Source of the DNA: Acidomonas methanolica
Lineage (GTDB): Bacteria > Pseudomonadota > Alphaproteobacteria > Acetobacterales > Acetobacteraceae
Length of the DNA stretch: 64,000 nucleotides
Direction of reading: 5' to 3'
NCBI RefSeq assembly: GCF_004346035.1
Contig: NZ_SLZN01000006.1
Span: 113,917-177,916 of the forward strand
The notes under the pieces are model-generated. The model saw nothing but the letters and a program-made list of their open reading frames with translations, did not search any database and was not told the origin of the DNA. The position numbers and the translations under genes were made by a program. Position 1 is the stretch's first letter. The number at the start of each line of letters is the position of its first letter. Positions 16,635-25,802 of the stretch are shown here, piece after piece.

Positions 16635-19600
16635 TTACCCACGCGACAGCCGCCATCCCTTCACGAGAGCATAGAGCGCCGGAATAACCAGCAGGGTCAG
16701 CACGGTCGACGAGACCATGCCGCCCACCATGGGGGCCGCGATCCGGCGCATGACCTCGGACCCGGTGCCGGCGCTCCACAGGATGGGCACAAGGCCCGCC
16801 ATGATCGCCGTGACCGTCATCATTTTCGGCCGCACGCGCTCCACCGCGCCGTGCATGATCGCAGCCCTCAAGTCCGCGCGCGTCAGTGCGCGCCCTTCGG
16901 CCTGGGCCCTGCCGCTGACGTCTGCCAAGGCATTGTCGAGATAGATCAGCATGATCACGCCCGTCTCGGACGCGACACCCGCGAGGGCGATGAACCCCAC
17001 CACGACAGCGACACTGACATTGTAGCCCAACCACCAGGTCAGCCAGATCCCACCGACCAGCGCAAACGGCACCGACAGCAGCACGATCAGCGTCTCCGTG
17101 ATCCGTCCGAAATTGAGATAGAGCAGCACGAAGATCAGAACCAGCGTTGCCGGCACGACCAGCTTCAGCCGCGCCATGGCGTGCTGCATATATTCAAACT
17201 GGCCGCTCCACGCGACGCGGTATCCCTGCGGGAGCGTAACCCGCTCGCGCACGGCGCGGGCCGCGTCGTTGACGTAGCCGCCGATATCGCGTCCGTTCAG
17301 GTCCACATAGACATAGGCGACAAGCTGGGCATCCTCGGTGCGGATCGAGGGCGGTCCCCCGGTGAGACGGATCACCGCCACCTGCCCCAGCGGGATCATC
17401 GCCCCGCCCGGCGTCGGCAGCAGCACCTGTTCGGCGATCGCCTGCGGGTCATCGCGCAGGTCACGCGGGTAGCGGACGCTCACGCCGTAACGCTCGCGCC
17501 CTTCCACGGTCGTCGTGACCGTCTGGCCGCCGAGCGCCGTGGCCACCACCTGCATCACATCGTCGACCGACAGGCCATAGCGCGCGATCGCGTTCCGGTC
17601 GGGTATAATCTCCAGATAGTGGCCACCCTCCAGGCGCTCGGCAAACGCACTGGTGGTTCCGGGAATGGTGCGCACGACCTGCTCGACCTGTTCCGCAATT
17701 CTGGCGAGCTGTCCCAGATCCGGCCCGAACACCTTCACCCCCACCGGGGTACGAATCCCCGTGGCGAGCATGTCGATGCGGGCGCGGATCGGCTGCGTCC
17801 ACGCGTTGCTCACCCCCGGCAGGTCAAGCGCCCGGTTCATGTCGGCCTTCAGTTGGTCCGGGGTCATGCCGGCCGGCCATTCGCTTTGCGGCTTGAGAGT
17901 GATCACCGTCTCGAACATTTCCGTGGGCGCCGGATCGGTGGCCGTCGCCGCGCGCCCGGCCTTGCCGAACACCGACTGGACCTCGGGAAAGCTCTTGATG
18001 ATGCGGTCCTGACCCTGCAGCAGCTCGACCGCCTTGGTGACCGAGAGACCTGGCGGCGTGACCGGCATGTAGAGCCATGTCCCCTCGTTCAGATCGGGCA
18101 TGAACTCGCTGCCCAGATGGGCCGCCGGATAGATCGTACCGGCGCCAATCCCGATCGCAAGGAGGACGAGCAGGACCGGTCCCCGCAGCACGACGCGGAT
18201 TACGGGACGATAGAGCGCGATCAGCACGCGATTGATCGGATTACGCGCTTCGGGAAGGATGCGGCCGCGCACGAAGGCCAGCATCAGGACCGGCACCAGC
18301 GTCACCGCGAGCAGCGCGCCGCCCGCCATGGAAAAGGTCTTTGTGTATGCGAGCGGCTTGAACAATCGTCCTTCCTGCCCCTCCAGGGCGAACACCGGCA
18401 GGAAGGACACGGTGATGATCAGCAGGCTGAAGAACAGCGACGGCCCGACCTCGTTCGCCGCCGCCAGCAGCGCCGGGCCACGCGCTTCACCGGGCGCCAG
18501 CCGCTCCACGTGCTTGTGCGCATTTTCGATCATCACGATCGCCGCATCCACCATCGCCCCGAGCGCGATGGCGATGCCGCCCAGACTCATGATGTTCGAC
18601 CCGACACCGATCATGTGCATGGCCAGGAAAGCGAACAGGACGCCGACAGGCAGGGTCACGATCGCGACCAGCGCACTGCGGACGTGCAGCAGGAAGACGA
18701 CGCAGACGAAGGAGACGATGAGACTCTCCTCGATCAGCGTGTGCCGGAGCGTGGCGATGGCACGCAGGATCAGGGCCGAGCGATCATAGACCGGCACAAT
18801 GGAAACGCCCGGCGGCAGGCTAGGCAGCAGCTCGGCGATCCGCTGCCTGACGCTCCGGATCGTCGTCAAGGCATCCGCTCCGTCGCGCTTGACGACGATG
18901 CCGCCGACCGCCTCTCCCACACCGTCCAGTTCCGCGATGCCGCGCCGCTCGTCGGGGCCGAGTTCGACGCGCGCGACGTCTCCCACCGTGACTGGCGTTC
19001 CGACGGCGTCGACCTTCAGCACGATCCGCTCCAGATCGCGGACATCGCGCACATAGCCCCGACCGCGCACCATATATTCCGTTTCGGTCAGCTCGATGGT
19101 GCGACCGCCGACATCCTGATTGCCCTGCCGCACCGCATCGCCCACGCGCGACAGCGGGATACCGTAGGCCTGGAGCTTCCGGGGATCGACGACGATCTGA
19201 TATTGCCGTTCGAACCCGCCAATGGCGGCCACCTCGGCGACGCCGGACGCCTTGGTCAATTGAAAGCGGATCACCCAATCCTGCAGGCTGCGCAATTCCG
19301 CCAGCGTGCGCTGTTTACCCTGGACGACATATTCGTAGACCCAGCCGACACCGGTTGCATCCGGCCCCAGCGACGGCGTGACACCCGCGGGCAGGCGCTT
19401 CTGCGCGAAATTGAGATATTCCAGCACGCGCGAACGCGCCCAGTAGAGATCGGTACCGTCGTCGAAGACGACGTAGACGAACGACGTGCCGAACGCCGAA
19501 AAACCGCGCACCACTTTCGAATGCGGCACCGCCAGCAACGCCGTGGTCAAGGGATAGGTGACCTGATCCTCGACGACCTGCGGCGCCTGGCCGGGATAGT

Positions 19601-19754
19601 CGGTATAGACGATCACCTGCGTGTCCGAGAGATCGGGAATGGCATCGAGCGGCGTGTTCATCAGCGCCCAGACACCAGCCCCCACGAGGAACAACGTTCC
19701 CAGTATCACCAGCAGCGGGTTACGCGCCGACACCGCAATGATTCTGGCAATCAT
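16635..19754 (-). CDS. cusA: Heavy-metal RND transporter CusA (Cu(I)/Ag(I) type)
   Basis: A 1039-residue RND pump of the heavy-metal efflux group with the usual twelve-segment layout and two large periplasmic loops. The fourth membrane segment reads AIALGAMVDAAIVMIENAHK, the pattern of monovalent-cation CusA proteins and unlike the DFGMIVD seen in the other RND pump of this window. Early motif NTPLDAIPDLSDTQVIVYTD is also CusA-like. With CusB and CusC it would form a tripartite pump expelling Cu(I) or Ag(I) from the periplasm. Last gene of the minus-strand operon; its ATG overlaps the cusB stop. Confidence 0.93.
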   Translation of the reverse strand: MIARIIAVSARNPLLVILGTLFLVGAGVWALMNTPLDAIPDLSDTQVIVYTDYPGQAPQVVEDQVTYPLTTALLAVPHSKVVRGFSAFGTSFVYVVFDDGTDLYWARSRVLEYLNFAQKRLPAGVTPSLGPDATGVGWVYEYVVQGKQRTLAELRSLQDWVIRFQLTKASGVAEVAAIGGFERQYQIVVDPRKLQAYGIPLSRVGDAVRQGNQDVGGRTIELTETEYMVRGRGYVRDVRDLERIVLKVDAVGTPVTVGDVARVELGPDERRGIAELDGVGEAVGGIVVKRDGADALTTIRSVRQRIAELLPSLPPGVSIVPVYDRSALILRAIATLRHTLIEESLIVSFVCVVFLLHVRSALVAIVTLPVGVLFAFLAMHMIGVGSNIMSLGGIAIALGAMVDAAIVMIENAHKHVERLAPGEARGPALLAAANEVGPSLFFSLLIITVSFLPVFALEGQEGRLFKPLAYTKTFSMAGGALLAVTLVPVLMLAFVRGRILPEARNPINRVLIALYRPVIRVVLRGPVLLVLLAIGIGAGTIYPAAHLGSEFMPDLNEGTWLYMPVTPPGLSVTKAVELLQGQDRIIKSFPEVQSVFGKAGRAATATDPAPTEMFETVITLKPQSEWPAGMTPDQLKADMNRALDLPGVSNAWTQPIRARIDMLATGIRTPVGVKVFGPDLGQLARIAEQVEQVVRTIPGTTSAFAERLEGGHYLEIIPDRNAIARYGLSVDDVMQVVATALGGQTVTTTVEGRERYGVSVRYPRDLRDDPQAIAEQVLLPTPGGAMIPLGQVAVIRLTGGPPSIRTEDAQLVAYVYVDLNGRDIGGYVNDAARAVRERVTLPQGYRVAWSGQFEYMQHAMARLKLVVPATLVLIFVLLYLNFGRITETLIVLLSVPFALVGGIWLTWWLGYNVSVAVVVGFIALAGVASETGVIMLIYLDNALADVSGRAQAEGRALTRADLRAAIMHGAVERVRPKMMTVTAIMAGLVPILWSAGTGSEVMRRIAAPMVGGMVSSTVLTLLVIPALYALVKGWRLSRG

Positions 19755-21127
19755 CGACCGGCACTCCCTGCCCGGGCAGGCTTGCTGTCCGGCACGGTAA
19801 AGGCCTGTAGGGCGGCGCGCAGATTACTTTCGGAATCGATCAGAAAGTTGGCGCCGACCACCACGCTTTCCCCCGCCTTCAGGCCATCCAGGATCTGAGC
19901 CTCGTCATTGCCACGCGCGCCGACGCGCACCGAACGGGGTGCAAAACGGCCCTCCCCCGTTTCGACCAGCACAACCTGACGGGTGCCGCTGTCGATAACC
20001 GACGAGGACGGCACGACCAGCACCGGCCCCGCCATGGACGCAGGGACATCGATCGCGATATCGGCATACATGCCTGCCCGCAGCACACTATCCGCATTCG
20101 GCAACACGATCCGGATACGTCCGGTTCGCGTCTCGGTGGAGACGCTCGGATAGAGGAAATCGACGGTTCCGTCGAAGCGACGACCGGGAAAGGCGACAAG
20201 GCTGGCGTGCGCCTGCTGACCGACCCGCACCGCGCCCAGATCCTGCTCCTGCACTTCGGCAATCAGCCAGATCGGTGCGGTCGCCGCCGTCCGGTACAGC
20301 GGTTGATCCGGCCCGACGCGCGCGCCCTCCACCGCCATCTTTTCGGTCACGACCCCGTCCGCCGGCGCAACGACCGGGATGTGCCGCACGGCATGCCGGG
20401 TGCGTCGCAGCCGCGCGATTTCGGTCTCAGGCGCCCCAAGAGAGCGCAGGCGCTCCAGCGCGGCCGTTGCCATAGCCGGGTCCAAACTGGTGGCAATCAG
20501 ATATTCCTGCTCGGATGCAACCAGATCCGGCGCGTAGATTTCGGCCATGACCTGGCCACGCCAGACAGGATCGCCTGTGGCAGCGATATCGAGATGCTCG
20601 ACCCAGCCGCCGACCCTGCTTGTCACCAAGGCGATGCGCCGTTCATCGAACTGGGCAATGCCGGTGGCATGCACGCTGCGGTTCAGCACCGGCTGCACTG
20701 CGGCAACGGAAGTCCGCACGCCGAGGATCTGCAAACGACCGGGCGGCACAAAAACCGTTCCCGCATCCCGGATCTCGTTCTCATAGACAGGGAGGTACGC
20801 CATCCCCATGGCATCTTTCTTCGGCACCGGCGAAGTGTCGGGCAGCCCCATGGGATTGCGATAAAATAGCACCCGGCCACGATCCGCCGACCGGGCCGAG
20901 GGACCGGAGGATCGCGAGGACGCGGCACCAGACCCCTGTGACCCGTCAGCATAGACCGGAACATAATCCCGACCCTCCGACGTCTTCTTCGGATTGGCGG
21001 AATAGGCGGGCTTGCCGTCCGGATCCTGGTAATAGAGTGGCGTTCGGTCAGTCGCCGTCGCCGGTCCTGGCGTAGCGGTCGAAAGCGGGAGCAACGCCAG
21101 GACCAGGGACAGAAGACGCACCTTCAC
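19751..21127 (-). CDS. cusB: CusB periplasmic adaptor with two metal-binding modules
   Basis: A 458-residue membrane-fusion protein with a signal peptide (about residues 1-25). Before the adaptor core it carries two tandem heavy-metal-binding modules, PLYYQDPDGKPAYSANPKKT (about 30-62) and VLFYRNPMGLPDTSPVPKKD (86-118); the second keeps the methionine-bearing NPMG and DAMGM typical of CusB relatives, while the first has lost most methionines. The barrel-sandwich and beta-barrel domains follow (ATGDPVWRGQVMAEIYAPDL onwards). It bridges CusA and CusC and hands over metal. It overlaps cusA and cusC by 4 bp each. Confidence 0.9.
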   Translation of the reverse strand: MKVRLLSLVLALLPLSTATPGPATATDRTPLYYQDPDGKPAYSANPKKTSEGRDYVPVYADGSQGSGAASSRSSGPSARSADRGRVLFYRNPMGLPDTSPVPKKDAMGMAYLPVYENEIRDAGTVFVPPGRLQILGVRTSVAAVQPVLNRSVHATGIAQFDERRIALVTSRVGGWVEHLDIAATGDPVWRGQVMAEIYAPDLVASEQEYLIATSLDPAMATAALERLRSLGAPETEIARLRRTRHAVRHIPVVAPADGVVTEKMAVEGARVGPDQPLYRTAATAPIWLIAEVQEQDLGAVRVGQQAHASLVAFPGRRFDGTVDFLYPSVSTETRTGRIRIVLPNADSVLRAGMYADIAIDVPASMAGPVLVVPSSSVIDSGTRQVVLVETGEGRFAPRSVRVGARGNDEAQILDGLKAGESVVVGANFLIDSESNLRAALQAFTVPDSKPARAGSAGR

Positions 21128-22380
21128 AGATCACCCCCGATCAGGCGCTCGATGGTGGCCAGTTCCGTCTGTTCGTCGGTCTCGGTCCGGAGAAGCTCCA
21201 GCTCGGTGTCGTGCATCTGATGTTCCGCCGCGATCGCTGCCGCGAGATCGCCATGCCCCTGGCTGTAGCTGGCCAGCGTCGTCCGCGAGAGCGCGTCCGC
21301 CTGCGGCATACGCTGGCGACGGAGGAGGCTCTCCACATCGCGCGCCGCCTTGAGGCGGGCCAAGGCTTCGGCCAAGGCTGCCTGGATGGTCGCCATCGTT
21401 CCGTCGCGACGGCGCTCGGCGGCATCAAGGCGCGCGGTCTGCGCGTCTTCGTCGGCGCGCTTGGCACCGAACTGCACGGGGATGCTCAGCGAGACCATGG
21501 CGCTGAACCCCGTCGGGGCATTGGTCTGCACGACCGGGCCGCCGCCGACCGTCACATCGGGATACCAGGCCCGCTCGGCCAGCCGTCTCCGGCTTTCCGC
21601 CTCGTCGATTGCCGCGCTGTTCGCATGGACGGCGCCATTCCCGCTGCGCGCCCGGTCGAGCAAGCTCTCCACGCGCGGCAGAACCGCTGGGATCGGACGT
21701 AGCCGCATGGGCTCGGCCAATGGGGCGCCCGGGGGGCGGGCCAGCAGCGCATTCAGTTGGGCGGCGGCGGACTCTCGCTCGGCCTCCAGCCGGCTCGCCT
21801 CGATGACGGTGTTCGTCTCCTCCTCCTGGGCCTGGATCACGCCCGATTGGGCACCGTCGCCCTGGCCGTAGCGCACCATGGTCGCCTGCCGCATCTTGCG
21901 GGCGAGCGTCTGGATCTGCCGGTTGACCACCAGCGCGCGGGTAAAAGCGTAATAGCGCGCGAAGGCAATTTTGATCTGCGCGTCGAGTTCGTCCTGGGCG
22001 GCCCGCTCCCGGCCGCGCGCCGCGTCCACCTCGGACAGCGCCGCACGATGACGCAGATCCCGCTTTCCCCAGAGCGGGAAAGTTTGCGAGATCGTGATGA
22101 AGTTCATGCTGAACAGGCCGCCGGAGTGATAATTCTGGTAATTCTCCGTCAGCACTGGATCGTCCAGCGCACCGGCCGCTTCCGCCTGGGCCGCAGCGGC
22201 GGTCGTATCGAGTCCGGCGGCCCGCACCGCGGGGTTCAGGCGCTCGCCGAGCGCGAGCAGGCTCTCTACGGTGGCACCCGGCGGCCCTTCAGCCGCACGA
22301 GCAGCCCCGGATGAAACGATAAGAGCAGCCGCAGCCAGGAGCAGGCGCCCCGCCGCGTCACGGTTCCGCCGGGTTGCCAT
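21124..22380 (-). CDS. cusC: CusC-type outer-membrane efflux channel
   Basis: A 418-residue TolC-family protein. The frame extends upstream to 22506, but the ATG at 22380 is preferred: it begins MATRRNRDAAGRLLLAAAAL, an Arg-rich signal peptide ending in ARAAE, and lies one base after the preceding FixH-like stop. Paired alpha-helical repeats follow (LNPAVRAAGLDTTAAAAQAE; ISQTFPLWGKRDLRHRAALS; ARSGNGAVHANSAAIDEAES), the fold of trimeric outer-membrane ducts. It completes the CusCBA pump and precedes cusB with a 4-bp overlap. Confidence 0.88.
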   Translation of the reverse strand: MATRRNRDAAGRLLLAAAALIVSSGAARAAEGPPGATVESLLALGERLNPAVRAAGLDTTAAAAQAEAAGALDDPVLTENYQNYHSGGLFSMNFITISQTFPLWGKRDLRHRAALSEVDAARGRERAAQDELDAQIKIAFARYYAFTRALVVNRQIQTLARKMRQATMVRYGQGDGAQSGVIQAQEEETNTVIEASRLEAERESAAAQLNALLARPPGAPLAEPMRLRPIPAVLPRVESLLDRARSGNGAVHANSAAIDEAESRRRLAERAWYPDVTVGGGPVVQTNAPTGFSAMVSLSIPVQFGAKRADEDAQTARLDAAERRRDGTMATIQAALAEALARLKAARDVESLLRRQRMPQADALSRTTLASYSQGHGDLAAAIAAEHQMHDTELELLRTETDEQTELATIERLIGGDL

Positions 22381-22381
22381 G

Positions 22382-22792
22382 CTATTTCTCCAGCGTGACA
22401 ACAACGGAACCGCGCACCGTCTCGGTTTCACCCTGCACCTTGGCCGCGAGCGTGATCGCCCACGGGCCGGGAGCACCGGCATCGAGGTCGATACGATAGA
22501 GCCCATCGCCTGACGCCGGCTCGATGGTCGTGGGCGAGGTCATCGTCGCCATGCCCATGGGGCTCATGTCGGCCTTGCTCTCGAAGATGACGGCGTCCAT
22601 GACCGGCTTGCCGTCGGGCACATGCACAAGCCGCACGATCATGACAGCCTTGTCACCGCTCAGATGTGCCTGCTTGCCGGCAGCCTCGAAACGATAATCC
22701 GTCGCTGCCGCGAATGTCGGTGACACAAAGGCACCGGTCACGACGACGCAGGAGGCGAGCGCCAACGCACCCGCGATCAGATATGTACGCAT
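22382..22792 (-). CDS. FixH/YtkA-like periplasmic protein
   Basis: A 136-residue exported protein. A signal peptide (YLIAGALALASCVVVTGAF, cleavage after FAAA) precedes a beta-rich domain with KQAHLSGDKAVMIVRLVHV, VIFESKADMSPMGMATM and YRIDLDAGAPGPWAITL. This is the FixH/YtkA layout, often found next to copper-export operons. The methionine-rich DMSPMGMATM could bind Cu(I), which is inference. It lies immediately upstream of cusC in the same operon. Confidence 0.75.
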   Translation of the reverse strand: MRTYLIAGALALASCVVVTGAFVSPTFAAATDYRFEAAGKQAHLSGDKAVMIVRLVHVPDGKPVMDAVIFESKADMSPMGMATMTSPTTIEPASGDGLYRIDLDAGAPGPWAITLAAKVQGETETVRGSVVVTLEK

Positions 22793-22929
22793 GATAATGG
22801 AATCCTTCCCGCCCCGGAAATCCGGGGATAGAGCGCTGATCGACGTCCGGTTGCGGTCAGGACGCGCGAATACGCGCGCTCCTGAACGCAGGACGTGCGG
22901 AAACCAACGCCGTCACGGCGCCGGTGGGA

Positions 22930-23301
22930 TCAGGCGGTTCTGGGAGGGAAGGAAAGCGGCTCGGGCGAGCGGCCGACAGGAACACGTTCGGCAAGGCTAT
23001 AGGCGATCATGCTGTAGCGGACCGGGCTTCCGATCGCCGCGGCCTGCGTTGGGCGATCAGGCACGCCGAGGCACTGCATGGTTTTCAGGCACTCCGGCGT
23101 CATGCCCTTGAACGGTGCGGTCGTTCCGGCGGGATGCATCGAGACCGACCCATCACAGCATGGCATGGCCGCATCCAGGCTCGTGGCCTGCTCGGCATTC
23201 TGCGGCGGCATAGCCTGCACGGTGGCCGCGCCCATAAAGGCAAGACCAACGATAACGAATACCAGACGTCGGAGAAAGCACCACCGCATACCGGCCATCA
23301 T
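22930..23301 (-). CDS. Exported Cys/Met-containing hypothetical protein of the copper operon
   Basis: About 123 residues if started at the ATG at 23301 (ATG 23289 is possible); the longer frame to 23397 lacks a signal-like start. A hydrophobic segment (FLRRLVFVIVGLAFMGAATV) is followed by AMPPQNAEQATSLDAAMPCC, then a KGMTPECLKTMQCLG motif with two further cysteines. Small CC-containing exported proteins of this type occur in copper and multi-metal clusters and may be metallochaperones. Same strand as, and 137 bp ahead of, the FixH-like gene. No family name can be given. Confidence 0.6.
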   Translation of the reverse strand: MMAGMRWCFLRRLVFVIVGLAFMGAATVQAMPPQNAEQATSLDAAMPCCDGSVSMHPAGTTAPFKGMTPECLKTMQCLGVPDRPTQAAAIGSPVRYSMIAYSLAERVPVGRSPEPLSFPPRTA

Positions 23302-23412
23302 CTCGCAAACAGGCAAAGGGGGCAATCTCTTATGCACGGAGCGGAAGTCATGCCGCGCTCTTGGGCCGGTCGTTTGGGCTGGGACATCCCTCGCCACGCG
23401 AGGCCGGGCAAC

Positions 23413-23583
23413 TCACTTGAATGTCCGATCTGCGGAAGGGACTCGGCCGATCCGCGTCCTCCATCCCTCCGCGCACCACAGATACTTGACCAGTGCCGCG
23501 ATCGCGAGCACGAGCACGATCAGCGTGAGCAGGCCGAACAGGCCCATGCCCCATCCCATGCCCTGCATGCAGTTTGTCATCAT
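23413..23583 (-). CDS. 56-residue membrane protein heading the copper operon
   Basis: Starts at ATG 23583 with GGGAGG at good spacing; the longer upstream frame is unsupported. The protein has one membrane segment (GMGLFGLLTLIVLVLAIAAL) preceded by MMTNCMQGMGWG and followed by a basic tail. Cys5 and the nearby methionines could contact Cu(I). Short single-pass proteins of this kind often begin cus/cop operons in alphaproteobacterial islands. Function unknown. Confidence 0.6.
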   Translation of the reverse strand: MMTNCMQGMGWGMGLFGLLTLIVLVLAIAALVKYLWCAEGWRTRIGRVPSADRTFK

Positions 23584-23645
23584 GACGGCCTCCCATGAGG
23601 CAATGATGCGGCCCGCCATGGCGATCCGCACGAACCATGACGACG

Positions 23646-23676
23646 TTGGCATTGTCCCGACTGTTTTCAATGCCAA
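23646..23676. promoter_or_regulatory. Long inverted repeat upstream of the copper operon
   Basis: TTGGCATTG (23646-23654) and CAATGCCAA (23668-23676) are perfect 9-bp arms around a 13-bp spacer, 63 bp upstream of the first copper-operon gene and just before the truncated MerR frame. It does not match the MerR 19-bp-spacer pattern seen elsewhere in the window, so another regulator may use it, or it may mark the deletion that removed the MerR head. Confidence 0.45.
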
Positions 23677-23691
23677 GAAGGGCATTCCCGG

Positions 23692-23871
23692 ATGCGTTCC
23701 CCGCACGTCGCGAAGAACGACGTCATCGCCCGCACGCATCTGGCGGAGATCGACGGCAAGATGCGTGACTTGCAGGCCCTGCGTCGGGAACTGGTCGCGA
23801 TGATCGGGCAATGCCACCATGGCACCGTCGCCGACTGCCGTATCATTGAGGCGTTGGCACCGCGTCAGTGA
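23692..23871 (+). pseudogene. Truncated MerR-family regulator (C-terminal half only)
   Basis: The frame from ATG 23692 translates to HLAEIDGKMRDLQALRRELV and then CHHGTVADCRIIEALAPRQ with a stop at 23869-23871. This is the dimerisation helix and metal-binding loop of a ZntR/CueR-class MerR protein. The DNA-binding head (about 70 residues) is missing, replaced by unrelated sequence. It lies head-to-head with the copper operon, where an intact MerR regulator would be expected, and its 3' end overlaps the end of the DMT gene by 7 bp. Confidence 0.78.
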
Positions 23872-24914
23872 GCGTGGCCGTGCCGATGATGCAGGTCGGG
23901 ATAATGCGGATGCCGATGGACCATCGGCATGTGCCGGTGCCGATGCGTGTGCGGTTCGCCCGTCGGATCGCCAGGCCCGTGCGCATGCTGATGGTGTTCG
24001 TCATGGCGATGCCGGTGCTCATGTTCCATGGCCTCGTGCGCATGCTCGTGATCGTGGCGCTCCGACAGGTGGAGCCACAACCCGAAACCCATCAGGCCGC
24101 CGGCGATCAGCAACCTCAGCGACAAGGGATCGTGGAGCACCACAACCGCCAGCAGCGCGCCGACGAACGGCGCAAGCGAGAAATAGGCCCCCGTGCGCGC
24201 GGCACCGAGATGGCGCAGGGCCAGCACGAACAGGACAAGGCTCACCCCGTAACCCATGAACCCCACGGCTCCAGCGGCGCCGAGTCCCCCGACAGTCGGC
24301 AGGACACCGCCCCTCCCGAACGCCAGCAGAAGATTGACCGTCCCTGCGACCAGCCCCTTGAGCATTGCGATCTGCATCGGATCGGCCGCAGAAAGTTTGC
24401 CGGTCAAGTTGTTGTCGATCCCCCAGCACAGGCAGGCCGCTGCGATGAACAGGGCGCCCTGGTCAAGCATCGCATGCCCCTGCCATGATAATAACGCGGC
24501 GCCCGAGAGAATGGCGAAGGCGCCCAGCAGAAGCCGCCGGTCCACGTTCTCGCGGAATACGATCCAGGCAATCCCCATCGTCGCCAGCCCTTCGAGATTG
24601 AGCAACAGCGACGCGCTGGCCGCGTCGGTGCGCGCCAGCCCCAGCATCAACAGCAATGGGCCGGCAATCCCACCCGCCAGGATCACCAACGCCAACCAGG
24701 GCAAGTCCCCACGCCGCAACGGCGCTTCCGCAACGGGGCGTCCACGCATCCAGCGCAACAGATGCACCGCCGCCAGACCGATCCCGGAACCGAGATAGAG
24801 CAGCCCGGCCATCATCCACGGATCGACGGAGCCAAGGAGAAGCTTGGCGAACGGTGTGCTGGCTCCAAACAGGATCGCGGACAATAATGCGAAAAGGATG
24901 CCAATGCGGTTCAT
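23865..24914 (-). CDS. DMT/EamA transporter with a histidine-rich tail
   Basis: A 349-residue inner-membrane protein with about ten hydrophobic segments in two EamA repeats (FGASTPFAKLLLGSVDPWMM in the first, CLCWGIDNNLTGKLSAADP in the second). After the last segment (residue about 280) comes a 65-residue cytoplasmic or periplasmic tail packed with His, e.g. HDHEHAHEAMEHEHRHRHDE and HTHRHRHMPMVHRHPHYPD. The tail suggests Zn, Ni, Co or Cu binding. Homologues travel with metal-resistance islands, but their substrates are unknown. It ends against the MerR remnant. Confidence 0.8.
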   Translation of the reverse strand: MNRIGILFALLSAILFGASTPFAKLLLGSVDPWMMAGLLYLGSGIGLAAVHLLRWMRGRPVAEAPLRRGDLPWLALVILAGGIAGPLLLMLGLARTDAASASLLLNLEGLATMGIAWIVFRENVDRRLLLGAFAILSGAALLSWQGHAMLDQGALFIAAACLCWGIDNNLTGKLSAADPMQIAMLKGLVAGTVNLLLAFGRGGVLPTVGGLGAAGAVGFMGYGVSLVLFVLALRHLGAARTGAYFSLAPFVGALLAVVVLHDPLSLRLLIAGGLMGFGLWLHLSERHDHEHAHEAMEHEHRHRHDEHHQHAHGPGDPTGEPHTHRHRHMPMVHRHPHYPDLHHRHGHAH

Positions 24915-25125
24915 GGCCCGATCCTACCGCACGGTGGCTCAATCGAGAATGGGCCCCGCTGCAAGCGATGAGCAGACTACCGCCCGCGCTCTACGCTTCG
25001 ATTTTGATGATAACGTGCCGGTTTTCCAAATGGATACACGATGCATGGACCGCACCGTCAAACGGCGATCGTCACATTACTGGCCAGGACGACACCATTA
25101 CTTCATCGCCGCTGCCGCCCCAGGT

Positions 25126-25350
25126 CTATGTCGAACCGTCTCCGCAGCATGCCAGTCGCCCATGTTCCTGAACCGGCGGGCAAGGAACGTCGCCATAGGA
25201 GCAGAAGACGCAGCAATCCCCCGGCTTCGGTTTCAAGACGACGCCACAATGCGGGCAATCGTAAAAGAACTGGCAGGCATCGGTCGGCATGGTTTCCAGT
25301 GATTGCTGGCCACATGCGGGACAGGTCAGAAGCGAGGCAGGCCGAATCAT
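25126..25350 (-). CDS. GDCCVxC-domain small Cys-rich protein
   Basis: A 74-residue soluble protein with eleven cysteines: a CPACG motif at residues 10-14, DCPHCG at 31-36, then the diagnostic GDCCVFCSYGDVPCPP (44-59) and a terminal CC. This is the GDCCVxC family, which includes selenoprotein forms; here the U position is cysteine (TGC) and no recoding is needed. The paired motifs look like zinc-ribbon or metal-relay sites. Its ATG overlaps the MerT-like stop by 4 bp, so the two are co-translated under the MerR promoter at 25803-25833. Confidence 0.82.
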   Translation of the reverse strand: MIRPASLLTCPACGQQSLETMPTDACQFFYDCPHCGVVLKPKPGDCCVFCSYGDVPCPPVQEHGRLACCGDGST

Positions 25351-25781
25351 CTTACAGACAGGCTCCTGAGCAGGACGGGTTCCAGGCGTGGCCACACCAA
25401 TGCCGCCAGCACGATGAGCGCGGTGGCAAAGGATAGCATCTGGATAACCCCGATGCGTCGCCGGATAGACCCACTTTCCACACCCGCACAACAGACCCTG
25501 GCCTGCCGCCGATTGAGCGCCCAGGCGCTGACCAGCGCCGCGACCGCCAGCGCAATCAATGGCACGCGCCATGGCGCAAGTCTCGACAGAACACTGAAAA
25601 CCCCCGCACCGGCGCCCAGAGAAGCGAAGGCGAGCGGAATGAGGCAGCAGGACGACGCGATCAGCGCACCCACACCGGCGGCCATACCGCCCGCGACACA
25701 CAGGACTCCACCTCTTTCCATGCCCATGCGGCTACGTGATGTTCGTTGAGGCAGGTCCGCCGTCTCATCCATGATCGTCAC
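25347..25781 (-). CDS. merT: MerT-like mercuric/metal transporter
   Basis: A 144-residue inner-membrane protein with three or four hydrophobic segments. The first holds ASSCCLIPLAFASLGAGAGV, the vicinal cysteine pair of MerT, followed by LSRLAPWRVPLIALAVAALV. A second pair (ARVCCAG) lies in the cytoplasmic loop as in MerT. MerT brings Hg(II) into the cell for MerA, but no merA or merP lies in this cluster, so the ion and direction of transport are open. Divergent from a MerR gene with an intact MerR-type promoter between them. Confidence 0.78.
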   Translation of the reverse strand: MTIMDETADLPQRTSRSRMGMERGGVLCVAGGMAAGVGALIASSCCLIPLAFASLGAGAGVFSVLSRLAPWRVPLIALAVAALVSAWALNRRQARVCCAGVESGSIRRRIGVIQMLSFATALIVLAALVWPRLEPVLLRSLSVR

Positions 25782-25802
25782 TTTCCCATTGCGTCGCGCT
25801 TC

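Noticed and set aside
16377..19898. 1173-codon + strand open frame
   Set aside because: It is the antisense shadow of cusA: composition is Arg/His/Asp-rich without any domain, whereas the minus strand encodes a full RND pump.
25126..25350. Selenoprotein in the GDCCVxC family
   Set aside because: The motif is encoded with ordinary cysteine codons and no in-frame TGA is needed.
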